Source of the DNA: Bradyrhizobium sp. 200
GTDB lineage: Bacteria; Pseudomonadota; Alphaproteobacteria; Rhizobiales; Xanthobacteraceae
Reading direction: 5' to 3'
NCBI RefSeq assembly: GCF_023100945.1
Contig: NZ_CP064689.1
Span: 8,166,001-8,230,000, forward strand
Length of the DNA stretch: 64,000 nt
Positions 38,275 through 47,461 of the stretch are shown here, piece by piece. Position 1 is the stretch's first letter; every line of letters starts with the position of its first letter. The position numbers were made by a program, and so were the translations under genes. The notes beneath the pieces are model-generated. The model was not told the origin of the DNA. It worked only from the letters and a program-made list of their open reading frames with translations, and did no database searches.

Positions 38275-38388
38275 CATCATTGCGAGCCAACGGGTCGCGC
38301 GAATGCGCGCCCGATGGCAGGCTCCGCGAAGCAATCCATTCTTGCTTCGCACGGCGCGATGGATTGCTTCGCTTCGCTCGCAATGACG
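38275..38388. repeat. Palindromic intergenic repeat, family A variant
   Basis: Starts catcattgcgagccaacggg and ends gcttcgctcgcaatgacg, with a second inner palindrome (gcgcgaatgcgcgcc) in its left half resembling the core of family E at 16283, so it may be a composite of two families. Confidence 0.7.
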
Positions 38389-38411
38389 ATGATAGTGCGT
38401 TGCCAGGCGCA

Positions 38412-38443
38412 CAAAAAAGAAAAACGCGCGGAGCGCCGCGCGT
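38412..38443 (-). terminator. Intrinsic terminator of parA (reverse strand)
   Basis: acgcgcgg agcg ccgcgcgt: perfect 8-bp stem and a T run (from aaaaaagaaaa on the + strand) after it on the reverse strand, about 45 bp past the parA stop. Confidence 0.85.
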
Positions 38444-38488
38444 CTTTGTCAGTCAAGAAAAATCAATCCAGAAAAGAAAGCGGCGTTG

Positions 38489-39169
38489 TTACGCCGCCTG
38501 CTTGTGCATGGCGCCCGATGCCGACGCCGTTCCGCGGATCGCCTTGATCGAACGTTCGATCGCGCCCCACAGCCTGGAGATCTCGGCCGCAGCGCGGCCT
38601 TCCGCGTAATATTCGCGGGCGCCTTCGCCCTGGCTCAGCGCCATGATCAGATCGGCGCGGTTGGTGATCTGGCCGCTCCACACCGGCGCGCGGAATTTCG
38701 CCAGCGCTTCGCGTGCGATGGTGACGATGCGGCTTTCGGCGCCGTCGCGCTCGGCAGGGGCGCCGTTGACCACGACTGCGTAGGGCTTGCGCGCCGCACG
38801 GCAGGTCTGAATCGTCTCCTGCACCGCGTTGACGTCGAACACGCCGGGCCGCGCCGGAATGATCACCATCGTTGCATTACGGATCGCGTCGTCGACGACG
38901 GCCGAAAGATTCGGCGGCGTGTCGATGAATACCCATTCGATGCCGTCGCGCTTGGCGGCAGCGACGATGCCGCTGACGGAATTCACCGCAGCCTTGATCG
39001 GCGGCTCGTTGGTGCCGCGCAATTTGTGCCAGAGAGTAAGCGATCCCTGCGGATCGGCATCGACCAGCAGAATGGGTTTCGTTGCCTTGTGAACATGGGC
39101 AGCGAGATGAGCAGCCAGGGTACTTTTTCCCGACCCCCCCTTACGCGAAGCGAAAACTATGACGTTCAT
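38489..39169 (-). CDS. ParA/MinD-family ATPase without a partner ParB
   Basis: 226 residues. Deviant Walker A motif ASRKGGSGKSTLAAHLA and Walker B/A' IDTPPNLSAVVDD are those of ParA-type segregation or positioning ATPases. No parB or parS-like gene is adjacent, so the cargo is unknown; the chromosome-segregation copy is elsewhere. ATG at 39169 with ggagg about 8 bases upstream. Its terminator is at 38412. Confidence 0.9.
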   Translation of the reverse strand: MNVIVFASRKGGSGKSTLAAHLAAHVHKATKPILLVDADPQGSLTLWHKLRGTNEPPIKAAVNSVSGIVAAAKRDGIEWVFIDTPPNLSAVVDDAIRNATMVIIPARPGVFDVNAVQETIQTCRAARKPYAVVVNGAPAERDGAESRIVTIAREALAKFRAPVWSGQITNRADLIMALSQGEGAREYYAEGRAAAEISRLWGAIERSIKAIRGTASASGAMHKQAA

Positions 39170-39358
39170 TACCTTGGCCTCCAGTTGACCCCAGAAGCCG
39201 AAAATGAATCAGCAAGCTGATTCGCGAAAGAAAAATTTATTGGATGCCGCGATGGAGCCACGTAATTGCCAACAAGGCTGGTTTTTGAGTCACACGTGTG
39301 AGCGCCGTCACAACCGAAAACGGAATCGGTTGAATGCCTTGCAGAGTGCCTTGACCGC

Positions 39359-39688
39359 TTATTGCGCACTCTTTGCACGCTCGCGCTCAAGCTTCACGCG
39401 CTGCCGTTCGAGCCATTTGCGCTCGATCCATCCGAGCCCCTGCGCCATCGGCTTCTGCAGCGGCGGGATATCCTGCGCGAACAAAAGGAGTCCGAGCGGC
39501 AGCATCCAGAGTCCGAGCACCGGCAGGAAGCTGAGAAAGCCGCCGGCGACCAGCAATATGGCAAGCGGAATCCGGGCGTAGATCGACGATGGCTTGCGCA
39601 CCCAGCCGACGAACTTTGCCGGCCCTGGCGGCAGCTTTTTCTCGAACCAGGCAAAATGCCGGTCGAGCTCTTTTTGATGCTTGCTCAA
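39359..39688 (-). CDS. Small two-helix membrane protein
   Basis: 109 residues. A charged N-terminal region (SKHQKELDRHFAWFEKKLPP) precedes two hydrophobic stretches (IPLAILLVAGGFLSFLPVLG and LWMLPLGLLLFAQDI), then a basic tail. Start is TTG at 39688, chosen for the strong gaggagaggg signal; no in-frame ATG is nearby. Function unknown. Confidence 0.72.
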   Translation of the reverse strand: MSKHQKELDRHFAWFEKKLPPGPAKFVGWVRKPSSIYARIPLAILLVAGGFLSFLPVLGLWMLPLGLLLFAQDIPPLQKPMAQGLGWIERKWLERQRVKLERERAKSAQ

Positions 39689-39786
39689 TGAACCCTCTCC
39701 TCTTGCCAGAGCAGATGTTCACTGCATGGCCCGCCGGCAAGTGTCAGTCTGCCGCGCGAATGGACCTTGAAAATGGCGTGCCGATG

Positions 39787-40143
39787 TCAGGTTGCGGGTT
39801 TCGCCGGCTTTTTGGCCTTGCGCGGCTTGGCGCCCACTGCCTTGCGCGGCGTCGAGGGGCGGATCACGGTCGGCCGGCCGGCCGGCCTGGCGACAGCTTC
39901 GTCCGGGTCAGGCCTGAACTGTGCCCGGCAGGCGGGCGAGAGCTGGGATTTTTTGGCGACCATGCAGGCCGTCACGCGGCCGATATCGGGAATTTCGGAG
40001 CTGCAGAGCCGGAACGCATCGCCGGTGCAGGCCTGCTCCTGTTCGGGGGTGTAGCTTTGACCGGCAGCGGGCGAGATCGACACCGCAAGCGCCGTGGCCA
40101 GCAGCCATCCAACCCCGAAATTCCCTGCTCGAAAAATCGCCAT
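39787..40143 (-). CDS. Secreted cysteine-containing protein
   Basis: 118 residues with a signal peptide (MAIFRAGNFGVGWLLATALA to AAG). The mature part holds ACTGDAFRLCSSEIPDIGRV and TACMVAKKSQLSPACRAQF: four cysteines in a pattern like the cysteine-rich repeat family, then a Pro/Lys-rich basic tail (PRKAVGAKPRKAKKPAKPAT). Start 40143. Likely periplasmic and disulphide-bonded; role unknown. Confidence 0.72.
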   Translation of the reverse strand: MAIFRAGNFGVGWLLATALAVSISPAAGQSYTPEQEQACTGDAFRLCSSEIPDIGRVTACMVAKKSQLSPACRAQFRPDPDEAVARPAGRPTVIRPSTPRKAVGAKPRKAKKPAKPAT

Positions 40144-40278
40144 CCATCCCCCCAGCTCAAAGTTTGGCAGAATTGTGGGTGAACGGATCGGGATTCGCAA
40201 GCACGGGTGGACAACGCGTCACAGCACAAGTGTCGCGGCAGGTTGGGCGGCAATTCAGATTCGAAACGGAGTGAAGGC

Positions 40279-40355
40279 TGGTACAGTTGGGTGGGCTCGA
40301 ACCACCGACCTCCTGTTCCACAGACAGGCGCTCTAACCAACTGAGCTACAACTGC
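40279..40355 (-). tRNA. tRNA-His (GUG)
   Basis: 74-nt body plus encoded CCA (40279-40281). Acceptor gcagttg / caactgt, D arm gctcagttggttagagc, anticodon loop ctgtgga with GTG, T arm ggtgg ttcgagc ccacc. Discriminator is A73 and there is no G at -1, the known alphaproteobacterial exception for tRNA-His. The encoded CCA and perfect arms make it functional. Confidence 0.93.
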
Positions 40356-40538
40356 ATACCTCACGCGGGGCCCCAAAAAGGGGGGCGCGAATGGGCCGGA
40401 AACTAGGTGCAACGCCTCGCTTTGGCAAGGCCGGGAAGCACCTGATTATAGTCGCCCCGAGGGCATTTTGCGTTCATTTGCGGGGCTCCGCGAACGGCGG
40501 CAAATCATCCCTTGTCCGAATAAAAACGCTGGCAGTAG

Positions 40539-40565
40539 AAAGCCCGGGCTGACCGCCCGGGCTTT
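40539..40565 (-). terminator. Terminator-like hairpin after the phasin gene
   Basis: aaagcccggg ... cccgggcttt: 10-bp stem with short loop (ctgaccg), about 27 bp after the phasin stop on the reverse strand; T/A runs on both sides make it usable in both directions. Confidence 0.7.
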
Positions 40566-40591
40566 CGCTAAGCAAATGCTGAAGCGATCGG

Positions 40592-41035
40592 TCAGGCGGC
40601 CGGCTTGTAGAGCTTCGAGGCGGAAGCCTTGATCGGCTCGACGGTCTCGGTCGCGACCTTCTGGCCGAGCTCGGCGAGCTCCTTGGCTTGCGCCGAGAAG
40701 GTCTCGTACTGCTTCTTGGCGTGCGCGGTCCACAGCTCGAGGGCTGCGGCCGGCGTCTTTACGCCGAACAGCTCCTGCGCGAAATCGAGCGAGGACGAGG
40801 TGTTGGCCTTGAAGAACTCGATCAGCTTGGCGTTGTATTCGCTGGCGCCCTTGCTGGCCGTGGTGAACACGGCCTCAATGGTGCCGTTATGGGTTTCGGC
40901 AGCATCCTTGAACTTGGCGTAGCTGTCGCGAGCCTGCGAAACGCCTTTTTCAGCAAGCGCGCGCATCTGCTCGGGGACTTCGAAGGGGATGATGGAGGCA
41001 GAGAAGGGATCGGTGGAACTGGTCACGGCTTGCAT
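40592..41035 (-). CDS. Phasin family protein
   Basis: 147 residues, helical: QMRALAEKGVSQARDSYAKFKDAAETHN, YNAKLIEFFKANTSSSLDFA, ETFSAQAKELAELGQKVATE. Phasins coat polyhydroxyalkanoate granules in the cytoplasm, and Bradyrhizobium-type genomes have several. ATG at 41035; a GTG three codons in has a better-spaced aagg signal, so the start could be that one. The hairpin at 40539 is its terminator. Confidence 0.87.
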   Translation of the reverse strand: MQAVTSSTDPFSASIIPFEVPEQMRALAEKGVSQARDSYAKFKDAAETHNGTIEAVFTTASKGASEYNAKLIEFFKANTSSSLDFAQELFGVKTPAAALELWTAHAKKQYETFSAQAKELAELGQKVATETVEPIKASASKLYKPAA

Positions 41036-41271
41036 CCTTAAAATGGGGTTAAACGCTGTTCCCCCTCGTGGACGCCGGGGCGGGCGTCGAAGGGATCACG
41101 TACTCACACGCACTCTGGAAGTGCCCATTCGCGGGCTTGCCTAATCAGCACCCATATCATGTCAAATTTGTGCATCGCACTGCAATTTCTGGTGCGTCGC
41201 CGTAAATTTAACCCGGGATACGGGTTCCCTGCGGGCTAACCCGTAGCGGCGTCTCGCCGATGGCGGCAGGG

Positions 41272-41655
41272 TCAGGCTTTCGGCTTCGCCGCGTCCATGG
41301 CGGCCTTGCCGACGAGCTGGCCCATTTCGCTGGCCTGCTCCGCCAGCGTGCGCATCTGCGCCTGCACATATTCGGCGTGCAGCCGCATCACATCGGGCAG
41401 ATCCTTGGCTTTCAGCAGGGATTGCGCGTGATCGAGCGAGGCCTGCACGTTCTTCTCGGCATAGCCGATGGCCTTGCTGCTGACATCCTTGGCGCCCGCG
41501 CGAACCGTGGCATTGCGCTCCTCGATGGTATCGGCGGTGGCCTGCGCGGAGGCGGCGAATTTCTCGAAGGTCTTGCGGGCCTGCTCGAAGCTCGCTTCCG
41601 CCATCGATCGCATTTCCTTGGGTATCTCGAAACGGTCTTGCACAGCATCGCTCAT
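41272..41655 (-). CDS. Phasin family protein, second copy
   Basis: 127 residues from ATG 41655 (ggag upstream), helical and Ala/Gln-rich: EMRSMAEASFEQARKTFEKF, YAEKNVQASLDHAQSLLKAK. Shares the phasin pattern with the gene at 40592 (about 240 bp apart, same strand). Likely granule-associated. Confidence 0.85.
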   Translation of the reverse strand: MSDAVQDRFEIPKEMRSMAEASFEQARKTFEKFAASAQATADTIEERNATVRAGAKDVSSKAIGYAEKNVQASLDHAQSLLKAKDLPDVMRLHAEYVQAQMRTLAEQASEMGQLVGKAAMDAAKPKA

Positions 41656-41948
41656 GGCGTGCTCCATCGCGTTGATAGGGATTGCGTCCGGATACCGTCA
41701 GGCGGCCGCTCCAGGACGGATGCGGCGCCGGGGGGGTTCCCCGTTGAACCCTTAACGGTCGTTAATCACCACCCAACGCGGCGGCAGGCCAAAGGGTCCC
41801 GCCGGATTATAAGGTTATCCGCCGCTAAGATGACCGGCCGGCCAGCCGGGCCGTGGACCTGCCGTTGCCGGCTTGCGATAGTAATGTTCCCTTAACGCTG
41901 TCGGCATTCCGCCTGCCGATCCTGACGCCGGACGGCCATGTAGTTGCG

Positions 41949-44900
41949 ATGACGGATGCCGAATTTCAGTGGCGGGCGCACAGCAATCCGCGCTTGGCGG
42001 CCTATGCGGCGAGCCGCCTGCCCGCGTGGCTGTGGACCGCAGACGGCAAGCGGATCCTGTGGGCCAATCCGGCCGGCGCCCGCATGTTCGGCGCGGCCAG
42101 CGCCGCAGCTCTTGCCGAAAAAACCTTCGGACCGGCCGACCGGCACCGCCGGCAGATCGCGCGGCTCGCAGGCCGCCTGCTCGCCAACGGCGCCATCCGG
42201 CTGGAGCGCCTGCAGGGATTTGGCGCGGCGCCCGGGATGCTTGCGACCTGCGGCTGTTCGCGGTTCGACTTTCCCGATGGCAGCCACGGCGTTCTGATCG
42301 CCGCCGGCAACATCGCGCAGATTGCGCCGCGACTGGCGCAAACGCAGCCCGATGACGAGGCGCAGCCAGCCGCCGCATCATCAGAGCCAGTTTTGTCAGA
42401 GCCGGTCTTCTCGGAGCCAATCCCGCAGCCGGGCGCGCCCGCCATGCCCGTCATGGAGCAACCGGCCGCGCCGCAACCGGCTCCCGATGACGAGCCGCCA
42501 GCGCCATCGGGCGAAGCGCCGGCCGGGTTTGCGCTGTTCGATGCGTTTGCCGAGCCTGCTGCCGAGGAGCCGCCCGCGGCCGAAACCATGGCGCGCGCGC
42601 CGCCTCCGCCCGCGCCGCCCCCTGCCTTCGAAGCGTTTGCCGACCGGGCGCGGCGCCTGCCGCTGCGCTTCACCTGGCAGATGGACCGTGAAGGCAGCTT
42701 CACGCTCGGCAGCGACAAATTCCTGGGCCTGATGGGCCCGCGCACCACGGCCGCTTTCGGCCGGCCATGGCGCGAGATCGCCGCGACCTTCGGGCTGGAT
42801 CCGACCGGCCGGATGATGCAGGCATTTGCGACCGGCACCACCTGGAGCGGCATCACGCTGAACTGGCCGGTGGACGGCGGCGGCACCTTGCCCGTCGAAC
42901 TGTCGGGCCTGCCGGTCTTCGACGGGGCGCGAAATTTTCTGGGCTATCGCGGCTTCGGCGTCTGCCGCGATTTCGATGCGCTGGCGCGGCTCGCCGCCCT
43001 GCGCCTGGCGGAATTGTCCGGTGAGATGGTGACGCCGCAAGAACCGTCCGCTGCGCCATCTGCCGAGCCGACCAGCGTTGCATCGGCCTCGTCAGACGAG
43101 TTGCCTGAACCGATTGCTGCCAAGATTTCCGCTGCAGAGCCTTCTGCTGAAGAGACTTTTGCTGCAGAGCCTTCATATCAAAAAGATTTGGAAACGCCCG
43201 TGGAACCTCCCAAGGAAGCCGCAGAGGAAAGCGTCCAGGAAGTCGTCAAGGACACGCTGACGGAAGCGACGGAATTGCCGGCGGACGCTACCGCAAACAT
43301 CCTGCCGTTCCGCGTCCCGGGCGAAGCGAAGCTGCTATCGCTGACGCCGGTTGAAAACAACGCCTTCGACGAGCTCGCGCGACAATTGTCAGCGCGGCTC
43401 GAAACCGAGAACGGCAATGAGGCGGCGCCGAACGCCACCGGCCAAACCATCTTCGAACCGCTGGCTGCACCGCCTGCGCGCGAAGCCGCCGGCGCGCCGC
43501 CGGAATGGCTGGCGTCGCCCGAGCCGCCGGCGCACGGCGAAACGGCGCGCGACAAGGCGCTGCTCGATTTGCTGCCGGTCGGCATCCTGATCTACCGGCT
43601 CGACCGGCTGCTATATGCCAACCCGGCTTTCCTGACGCAGATGGGTTATCCGAGCCTGCACGCCCTGGAAGACGCCGGCGGCCTCGACGCGCTCTATGTC
43701 GAACCCGGCGCGTCCAACGCTTCCTCGACGTCGGACACCGGCAGGCCGGTGACGATTTCCGCAGGCGGACCTGCGGACGCCGATGCGCCGTCGTCGGCCG
43801 CTGATGCCCGCCTCTACACGATTTCATGGAACGGCGATTCCGCCCTCGCCTTGATCTTCTCGGGCACGCTGCATGAGCGCGCAGCGATTGCGGCCGCCAT
43901 CGCGCGAGCCGAACCTGAGGTATCGGAGGCCACCGTCTCCGAACTGCCGGAGCCTGACGTCTCCGAACCGTCTGATGTCGGCCATGCCAACGCCGAAGAA
44001 CTCGCCGCCATCCTCGACACCACGGCCGAAGGCATCCTGATGTTCGATGCCGAGGGCAACATCCATGCGGCCAACCGCAGCGCCGAGGCGCTGTTCGGCC
44101 ATGACGGCGATGAACTGGCGCAACGCAATCTCGCCGATCTGTTTGCGCCCGAAAGCCGGCACGGCGTGTTCGAATATCTCGCCGGCATCAAGACGTCCGG
44201 CGTCGCCAGCCTGCTCGATCACGGCCGCGAGGTGCTGGGCCGCGAAAGCAAGGGCGGCATCATCCCGCTGTCGATGACCATGGGCCGCACCCGGGCCGAC
44301 GGGCCGAATTTCTTCGCGGTGTTCCGCGATCTCTCGCCAATCAAAAAGACCGAGAGCGAATTGCGCGAGGCGCGGCGGCTGGCCGAACGCGCCGCCACTG
44401 CCAAGGCCGACGTGCTGGCGCGGATCAGCCACGAGGTGCGGACGCCGCTGAACGCGATCATCGGCTTTTCCGAAGTGATGATCGGCGAGCGTTTCGGCGC
44501 GCTCGGCAACGAGCGCTACCTCGAATACTTGAAGGACATCCGCGCCTCCGGCGAACGCGTGATCGCCATCGTCAACGACCTGCTCGACCTTAGCAGGATC
44601 GAAACCGGCAAGCTGGACCTCGCCTTCACCAACCAGAACCTCAACGAATTGGTCGAGAGCTGCGTTGCGGTGATGCAGCCGCAGGCCAATCGCGAGCGTA
44701 TCATCATCCGCACGTCGCTTGCGCACATGTTGCCGCCGGTGATCGCCGACGCACGGGCCTTGCGCCAGATCACGCTGAACCTGATCGGCAATTCGATCCA
44801 TCTCGCCAATACCGGCGGCCAGGTCATCGTCTCGACCGCGCTGTCCGATTTCGGCGAGGTGATGCTGCGGGTCCGCGACACCGGCCATGGCCTCAACGAC

Positions 44901-45092
44901 AATGAGGTTGCCGCCGCGCTGCAGCCGTTCCGGACGCATGCGCCGTCGGATCGGGCCGAGAGTTCGGCCGTCAGCCTGTCGCTGACCAAGGCGCTCGTCG
45001 AAGCCAACCGCGCCAAATTCCAGATCAAGACCGGCGGCCGTTCCGGCACGCTGATCGAGATCGTGTTTCCGCACGCGGTCGCGCGGGCCTGA
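41949..45092 (+). CDS. PAS-domain sensor histidine kinase (PdhS/DivL-like) with an altered ATP-binding site
   Basis: 1047 residues from ATG 41949; an upstream GTG at 41853 is possible. Two Pro/Glu/Ala-rich linkers separate PAS-like domains in the middle (LLDLLPVGILIYRLDRLLYA; EELAAILDTTAEGILMFDAEG). The kinase core has His828 in RISHEVRTPLNAIIGFSE, typical of the PdhS/PleC/DivL group. The ATPase domain is odd: the G2 box, normally GxGLGL, reads SSAVSLSL (about 1005-1012), and the N-box region is NLIGNSIHLANTGG. The G1 Asp (DTGHGLN) remains. It may have lost ATP binding, as DivL does in Caulobacter, and act by protein contact. No obvious membrane helix. A cell-cycle or polarity role is inference. 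Confidence 0.82.
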   Translation: MTDAEFQWRAHSNPRLAAYAASRLPAWLWTADGKRILWANPAGARMFGAASAAALAEKTFGPADRHRRQIARLAGRLLANGAIRLERLQGFGAAPGMLATCGCSRFDFPDGSHGVLIAAGNIAQIAPRLAQTQPDDEAQPAAASSEPVLSEPVFSEPIPQPGAPAMPVMEQPAAPQPAPDDEPPAPSGEAPAGFALFDAFAEPAAEEPPAAETMARAPPPPAPPPAFEAFADRARRLPLRFTWQMDREGSFTLGSDKFLGLMGPRTTAAFGRPWREIAATFGLDPTGRMMQAFATGTTWSGITLNWPVDGGGTLPVELSGLPVFDGARNFLGYRGFGVCRDFDALARLAALRLAELSGEMVTPQEPSAAPSAEPTSVASASSDELPEPIAAKISAAEPSAEETFAAEPSYQKDLETPVEPPKEAAEESVQEVVKDTLTEATELPADATANILPFRVPGEAKLLSLTPVENNAFDELARQLSARLETENGNEAAPNATGQTIFEPLAAPPAREAAGAPPEWLASPEPPAHGETARDKALLDLLPVGILIYRLDRLLYANPAFLTQMGYPSLHALEDAGGLDALYVEPGASNASSTSDTGRPVTISAGGPADADAPSSAADARLYTISWNGDSALALIFSGTLHERAAIAAAIARAEPEVSEATVSELPEPDVSEPSDVGHANAEELAAILDTTAEGILMFDAEGNIHAANRSAEALFGHDGDELAQRNLADLFAPESRHGVFEYLAGIKTSGVASLLDHGREVLGRESKGGIIPLSMTMGRTRADGPNFFAVFRDLSPIKKTESELREARRLAERAATAKADVLARISHEVRTPLNAIIGFSEVMIGERFGALGNERYLEYLKDIRASGERVIAIVNDLLDLSRIETGKLDLAFTNQNLNELVESCVAVMQPQANRERIIIRTSLAHMLPPVIADARALRQITLNLIGNSIHLANTGGQVIVSTALSDFGEVMLRVRDTGHGLNDNEVAAALQPFRTHAPSDRAESSAVSLSLTKALVEANRAKFQIKTGGRSGTLIEIVFPHAVARA

Positions 45093-45127
45093 CCGGAGAC
45101 AAGCAGGCGCGCGTACCTGCGGGTCGA

Positions 45128-45847
45128 TCACGTCGCTTTTGACGGAAGAAACGCCGGAACGCTGAGGCCCTGGCCGCGCAAGTAATCGGCCATCGGTTCG
45201 ACCACCTTGATGACCGCCGGCCTTGCCGTCATGCGGTGCCGCCATTGCAGAAGTCTCGGCGTTTCGCTGGTCATGTCGGCGCCCCAGCGCGCGCCGAAGA
45301 GCTGGGCCATATAGAAGGCGATATCGGCAAAGGAATACGCGCCGCCGAGAAACTCGCGGTCATCAAGCACGCTCTCCATTGTCCGATAAAAAGCGGCAGC
45401 GCCCGCGCGCGCGGGCTCCGCGGCCGGATCGAGCGGCGTTTTCCCGAGCTGCATCAATTTGATGATATGAGGGAAATAGATCTCATCCGATTCATGCTCC
45501 AGCCGGCGAGACCAGGCCCGTGCCGCAGTAGTCGCAGGCCACAGCGCTGGATGCGGCTTGATGTCTTCAAGATACTCGAAGATCTGGGTGGAATCGAAGA
45601 TCTCGAGGTCACCGTCGATCAGCACCGGGACCTGCCGCTTGGGATTGATGCGCAGGACTTCCGGATGCTTTGGCGCGTAACCCTCCTTCATGGTGAAGGG
45701 GACCATGACCAGTTCGAAATCGATGTTCTTCTCGTGCGCAGCGATCTGGACCTTTGCGCCGAACATACTCAGGGGGCCGGAGAGCAGCCGCATTTTGCGA
45801 TTGCTGCTTCGATGCGTTTCCTGGCCGGATTGAACGTTCTCGGGCAT
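45128..45847 (-). CDS. Glutathione S-transferase family protein
   Basis: 239 residues from ATG 45847 (ggtgagg upstream). N-terminal thioredoxin-like half: MRLLSGPLSMFGAKVQIAAHE, then PKRQVPVLIDGDLEIFDSTQ (cis-Pro in QVPVL and the glutathione-holding Asp-Ser). The C-terminal helical half has FADIAFYMAQ. Conjugation or isomerisation of an unknown substrate is likely. Convergent with the kinase gene. Confidence 0.87.
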   Translation of the reverse strand: MPENVQSGQETHRSSNRKMRLLSGPLSMFGAKVQIAAHEKNIDFELVMVPFTMKEGYAPKHPEVLRINPKRQVPVLIDGDLEIFDSTQIFEYLEDIKPHPALWPATTAARAWSRRLEHESDEIYFPHIIKLMQLGKTPLDPAAEPARAGAAAFYRTMESVLDDREFLGGAYSFADIAFYMAQLFGARWGADMTSETPRLLQWRHRMTARPAVIKVVEPMADYLRGQGLSVPAFLPSKAT

Positions 45848-46010
45848 CGATTCCTCACCCTTCGATCATCACCACGGACGGTATCTTGGCGAAACTTCCG
45901 GATCCCGTTCGGACACGTAAAGGTCCTTCTGGACAGCGGCACGTTTTCCGGCTGATATGCGACGAATTGACACACAGCCGCTCGCGCTATGTGAGCCCGG
46001 AGGAAACCCC

Positions 46011-46979
46011 ATGATGCCGTTTCACACGCGCCTGTTCGGCGCGGTCGTCGCGTTGACACTTGCAGCAGGCAGCCCTGCCCTTTCACAGCAGCTCGAGCTC
46101 AAGATCATGGCGCCCGCAGCGCCCGGCGGCGGATGGGATCAGACGGCGCGGTCGATGCAGCAGGCGCTGGTCGCCGCCAAGATCGCCCGCAGCGTCCAGG
46201 TCACCAACGTGGCAGGCGCCGGCGGCAGCGTCGGCATCGCGCAATTCGTCAACGGCGCCAAGGGCGACGGCAACCAGATGATGGTGAACGGCTTCGTCAT
46301 GGTGGGCGCGCTCGCCATGAACAAATCGCCGGTGACGCTCGAACAGGTGACGCCGATTGCGCGCCTCACCGAGGAGATCCAGGTGATCGTGGTGCCGGCG
46401 AATTCGCCGATCAAGACGGCGCAGGATCTTGCCGCTGCCGTGAAGGCCGACATCGCCAAGGTAACCTTTGCCGGCGGCTCGGCCGGCGGCGTCGACCATG
46501 TGATGGCCGCGTTGTTTGCCGGTGCGATCGGCGCCGACGCCAAGAAGGTCAACTACATTCCATTTTCCGGAGGCGGCGAGTCGCTGGCGGCCATTCTTGG
46601 CGGCAAGGTCACCGCGGGCATTTCGGGGCTGAGCGAATATGAAGGCCAGATCAAGTCCGGCAAGCTGCGCGCGCTCGGCGTGACCTCGGAGAAGCGCATC
46701 CCAGGCAGCGACATTCCGACCTTCAAGGAACAGGGCATCGACCTCGTGATAGCCAACTGGCGCTCGGTGGTCGCGCCTCCCGGCATCACGCCGGAGCAGC
46801 GCAAAACGCTGAGCGATACGATCGAGAAGATGGTCAAGTCGGACGCCTGGAAGGACATCCTCAAGCAGAAGGGCTGGGAGGATGCCTATCTCGGCGGCGA
46901 TGCGTTCGCCGACTTCCTGAAGAAGGAAACGACGCGCGTCACCGACGTCTTGAAGTCGGTCGGCCTCGTCAAATCATGA
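46011..46979 (+). CDS. Tripartite tricarboxylate transporter substrate-binding protein (TctC-like)
   Basis: 322 residues with a signal peptide ([20 protein letters not shown] to LSQ). The pattern [20 protein letters not shown] and [19 protein letters not shown] are those of the TctC/BugT family, which bind carboxylates in the periplasm. The start has ggagga at 10 bases. Followed by tctB and tctA with 4-bp and 1-bp overlaps, so one operon. Confidence 0.9.
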   Translation: MMPFHTRLFGAVVALTLAAGSPALSQQLELKIMAPAAPGGGWDQTARSMQQALVAAKIARSVQVTNVAGAGGSVGIAQFVNGAKGDGNQMMVNGFVMVGALAMNKSPVTLEQVTPIARLTEEIQVIVVPANSPIKTAQDLAAAVKADIAKVTFAGGSAGGVDHVMAALFAGAIGADAKKVNYIPFSGGGESLAAILGGKVTAGISGLSEYEGQIKSGKLRALGVTSEKRIPGSDIPTFKEQGIDLVIANWRSVVAPPGITPEQRKTLSDTIEKMVKSDAWKDILKQKGWEDAYLGGDAFADFLKKETTRVTDVLKSVGLVKS

Positions 46980-47461
46980 CGGACCTTCCGCAGGGGCCGG
47001 CGCCGCGGCGGGTCGATCGTGCGGGCCTGGTCATTGCCGCGGCACTCGCAGCGCTTGCCGCGGTGCTGGTGTGGGACTCAAGGCAGTTGCCGGCCACCTC
47101 GATGTACGGCATGGGGCCCGAGGTGATGCCGGTCGTGATCGCGATCGGGCTCGGCCTGCTTGCGATCGGCAATCTGATCGACGCGCTGCGCGGCAACCTG
47201 CCGCCGCGCGAGAGCGCGGACCCCAAGGCTGTGCTTCTGATCCTCGGCGGGCTCGCGCTCTTGATCGCCATCATCGGCCTCGGCGGCGGCTTCATCCTTG
47301 CGACCTCGGCATTGTTCGTCGCCACCTCGGCAGCCTTCGGACGGCGCGCCATTCTCGCCGACTCCGCCATCGCGCTTGTCATGAGCACCCTGATCTATCT
47401 CGCGTTCGATCGGCTGCTGACGTTGAGCCTGCCCACCGGGCCCCTGGAAAGACTGCTGTAA
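46976..47461 (+). CDS. Tripartite tricarboxylate transporter small membrane subunit (TctB-like)
   Basis: 161 residues with four hydrophobic helices ([66 protein letters not shown]). This fits TctB. It begins in an ATGA overlap with the stop of the binding-protein gene. Confidence 0.88.
   Translation: MTDLPQGPAPRRVDRAGLVIAAALAALAAVLVWDSRQLPATSMYGMGPEVMPVVIAIGLGLLAIGNLIDALRGNLPPRESADPKAVLLILGGLALLIAIIGLGGGFILATSALFVATSAAFGRRAILADSAIALVMSTLIYLAFDRLLTLSLPTGPLERLL

Noticed and set aside
42002..43040. Frames opposite and beside the histidine-kinase linkers
   Set aside because: Produced by Pro/Ala/Glu-rich linker codons; no independent signal.
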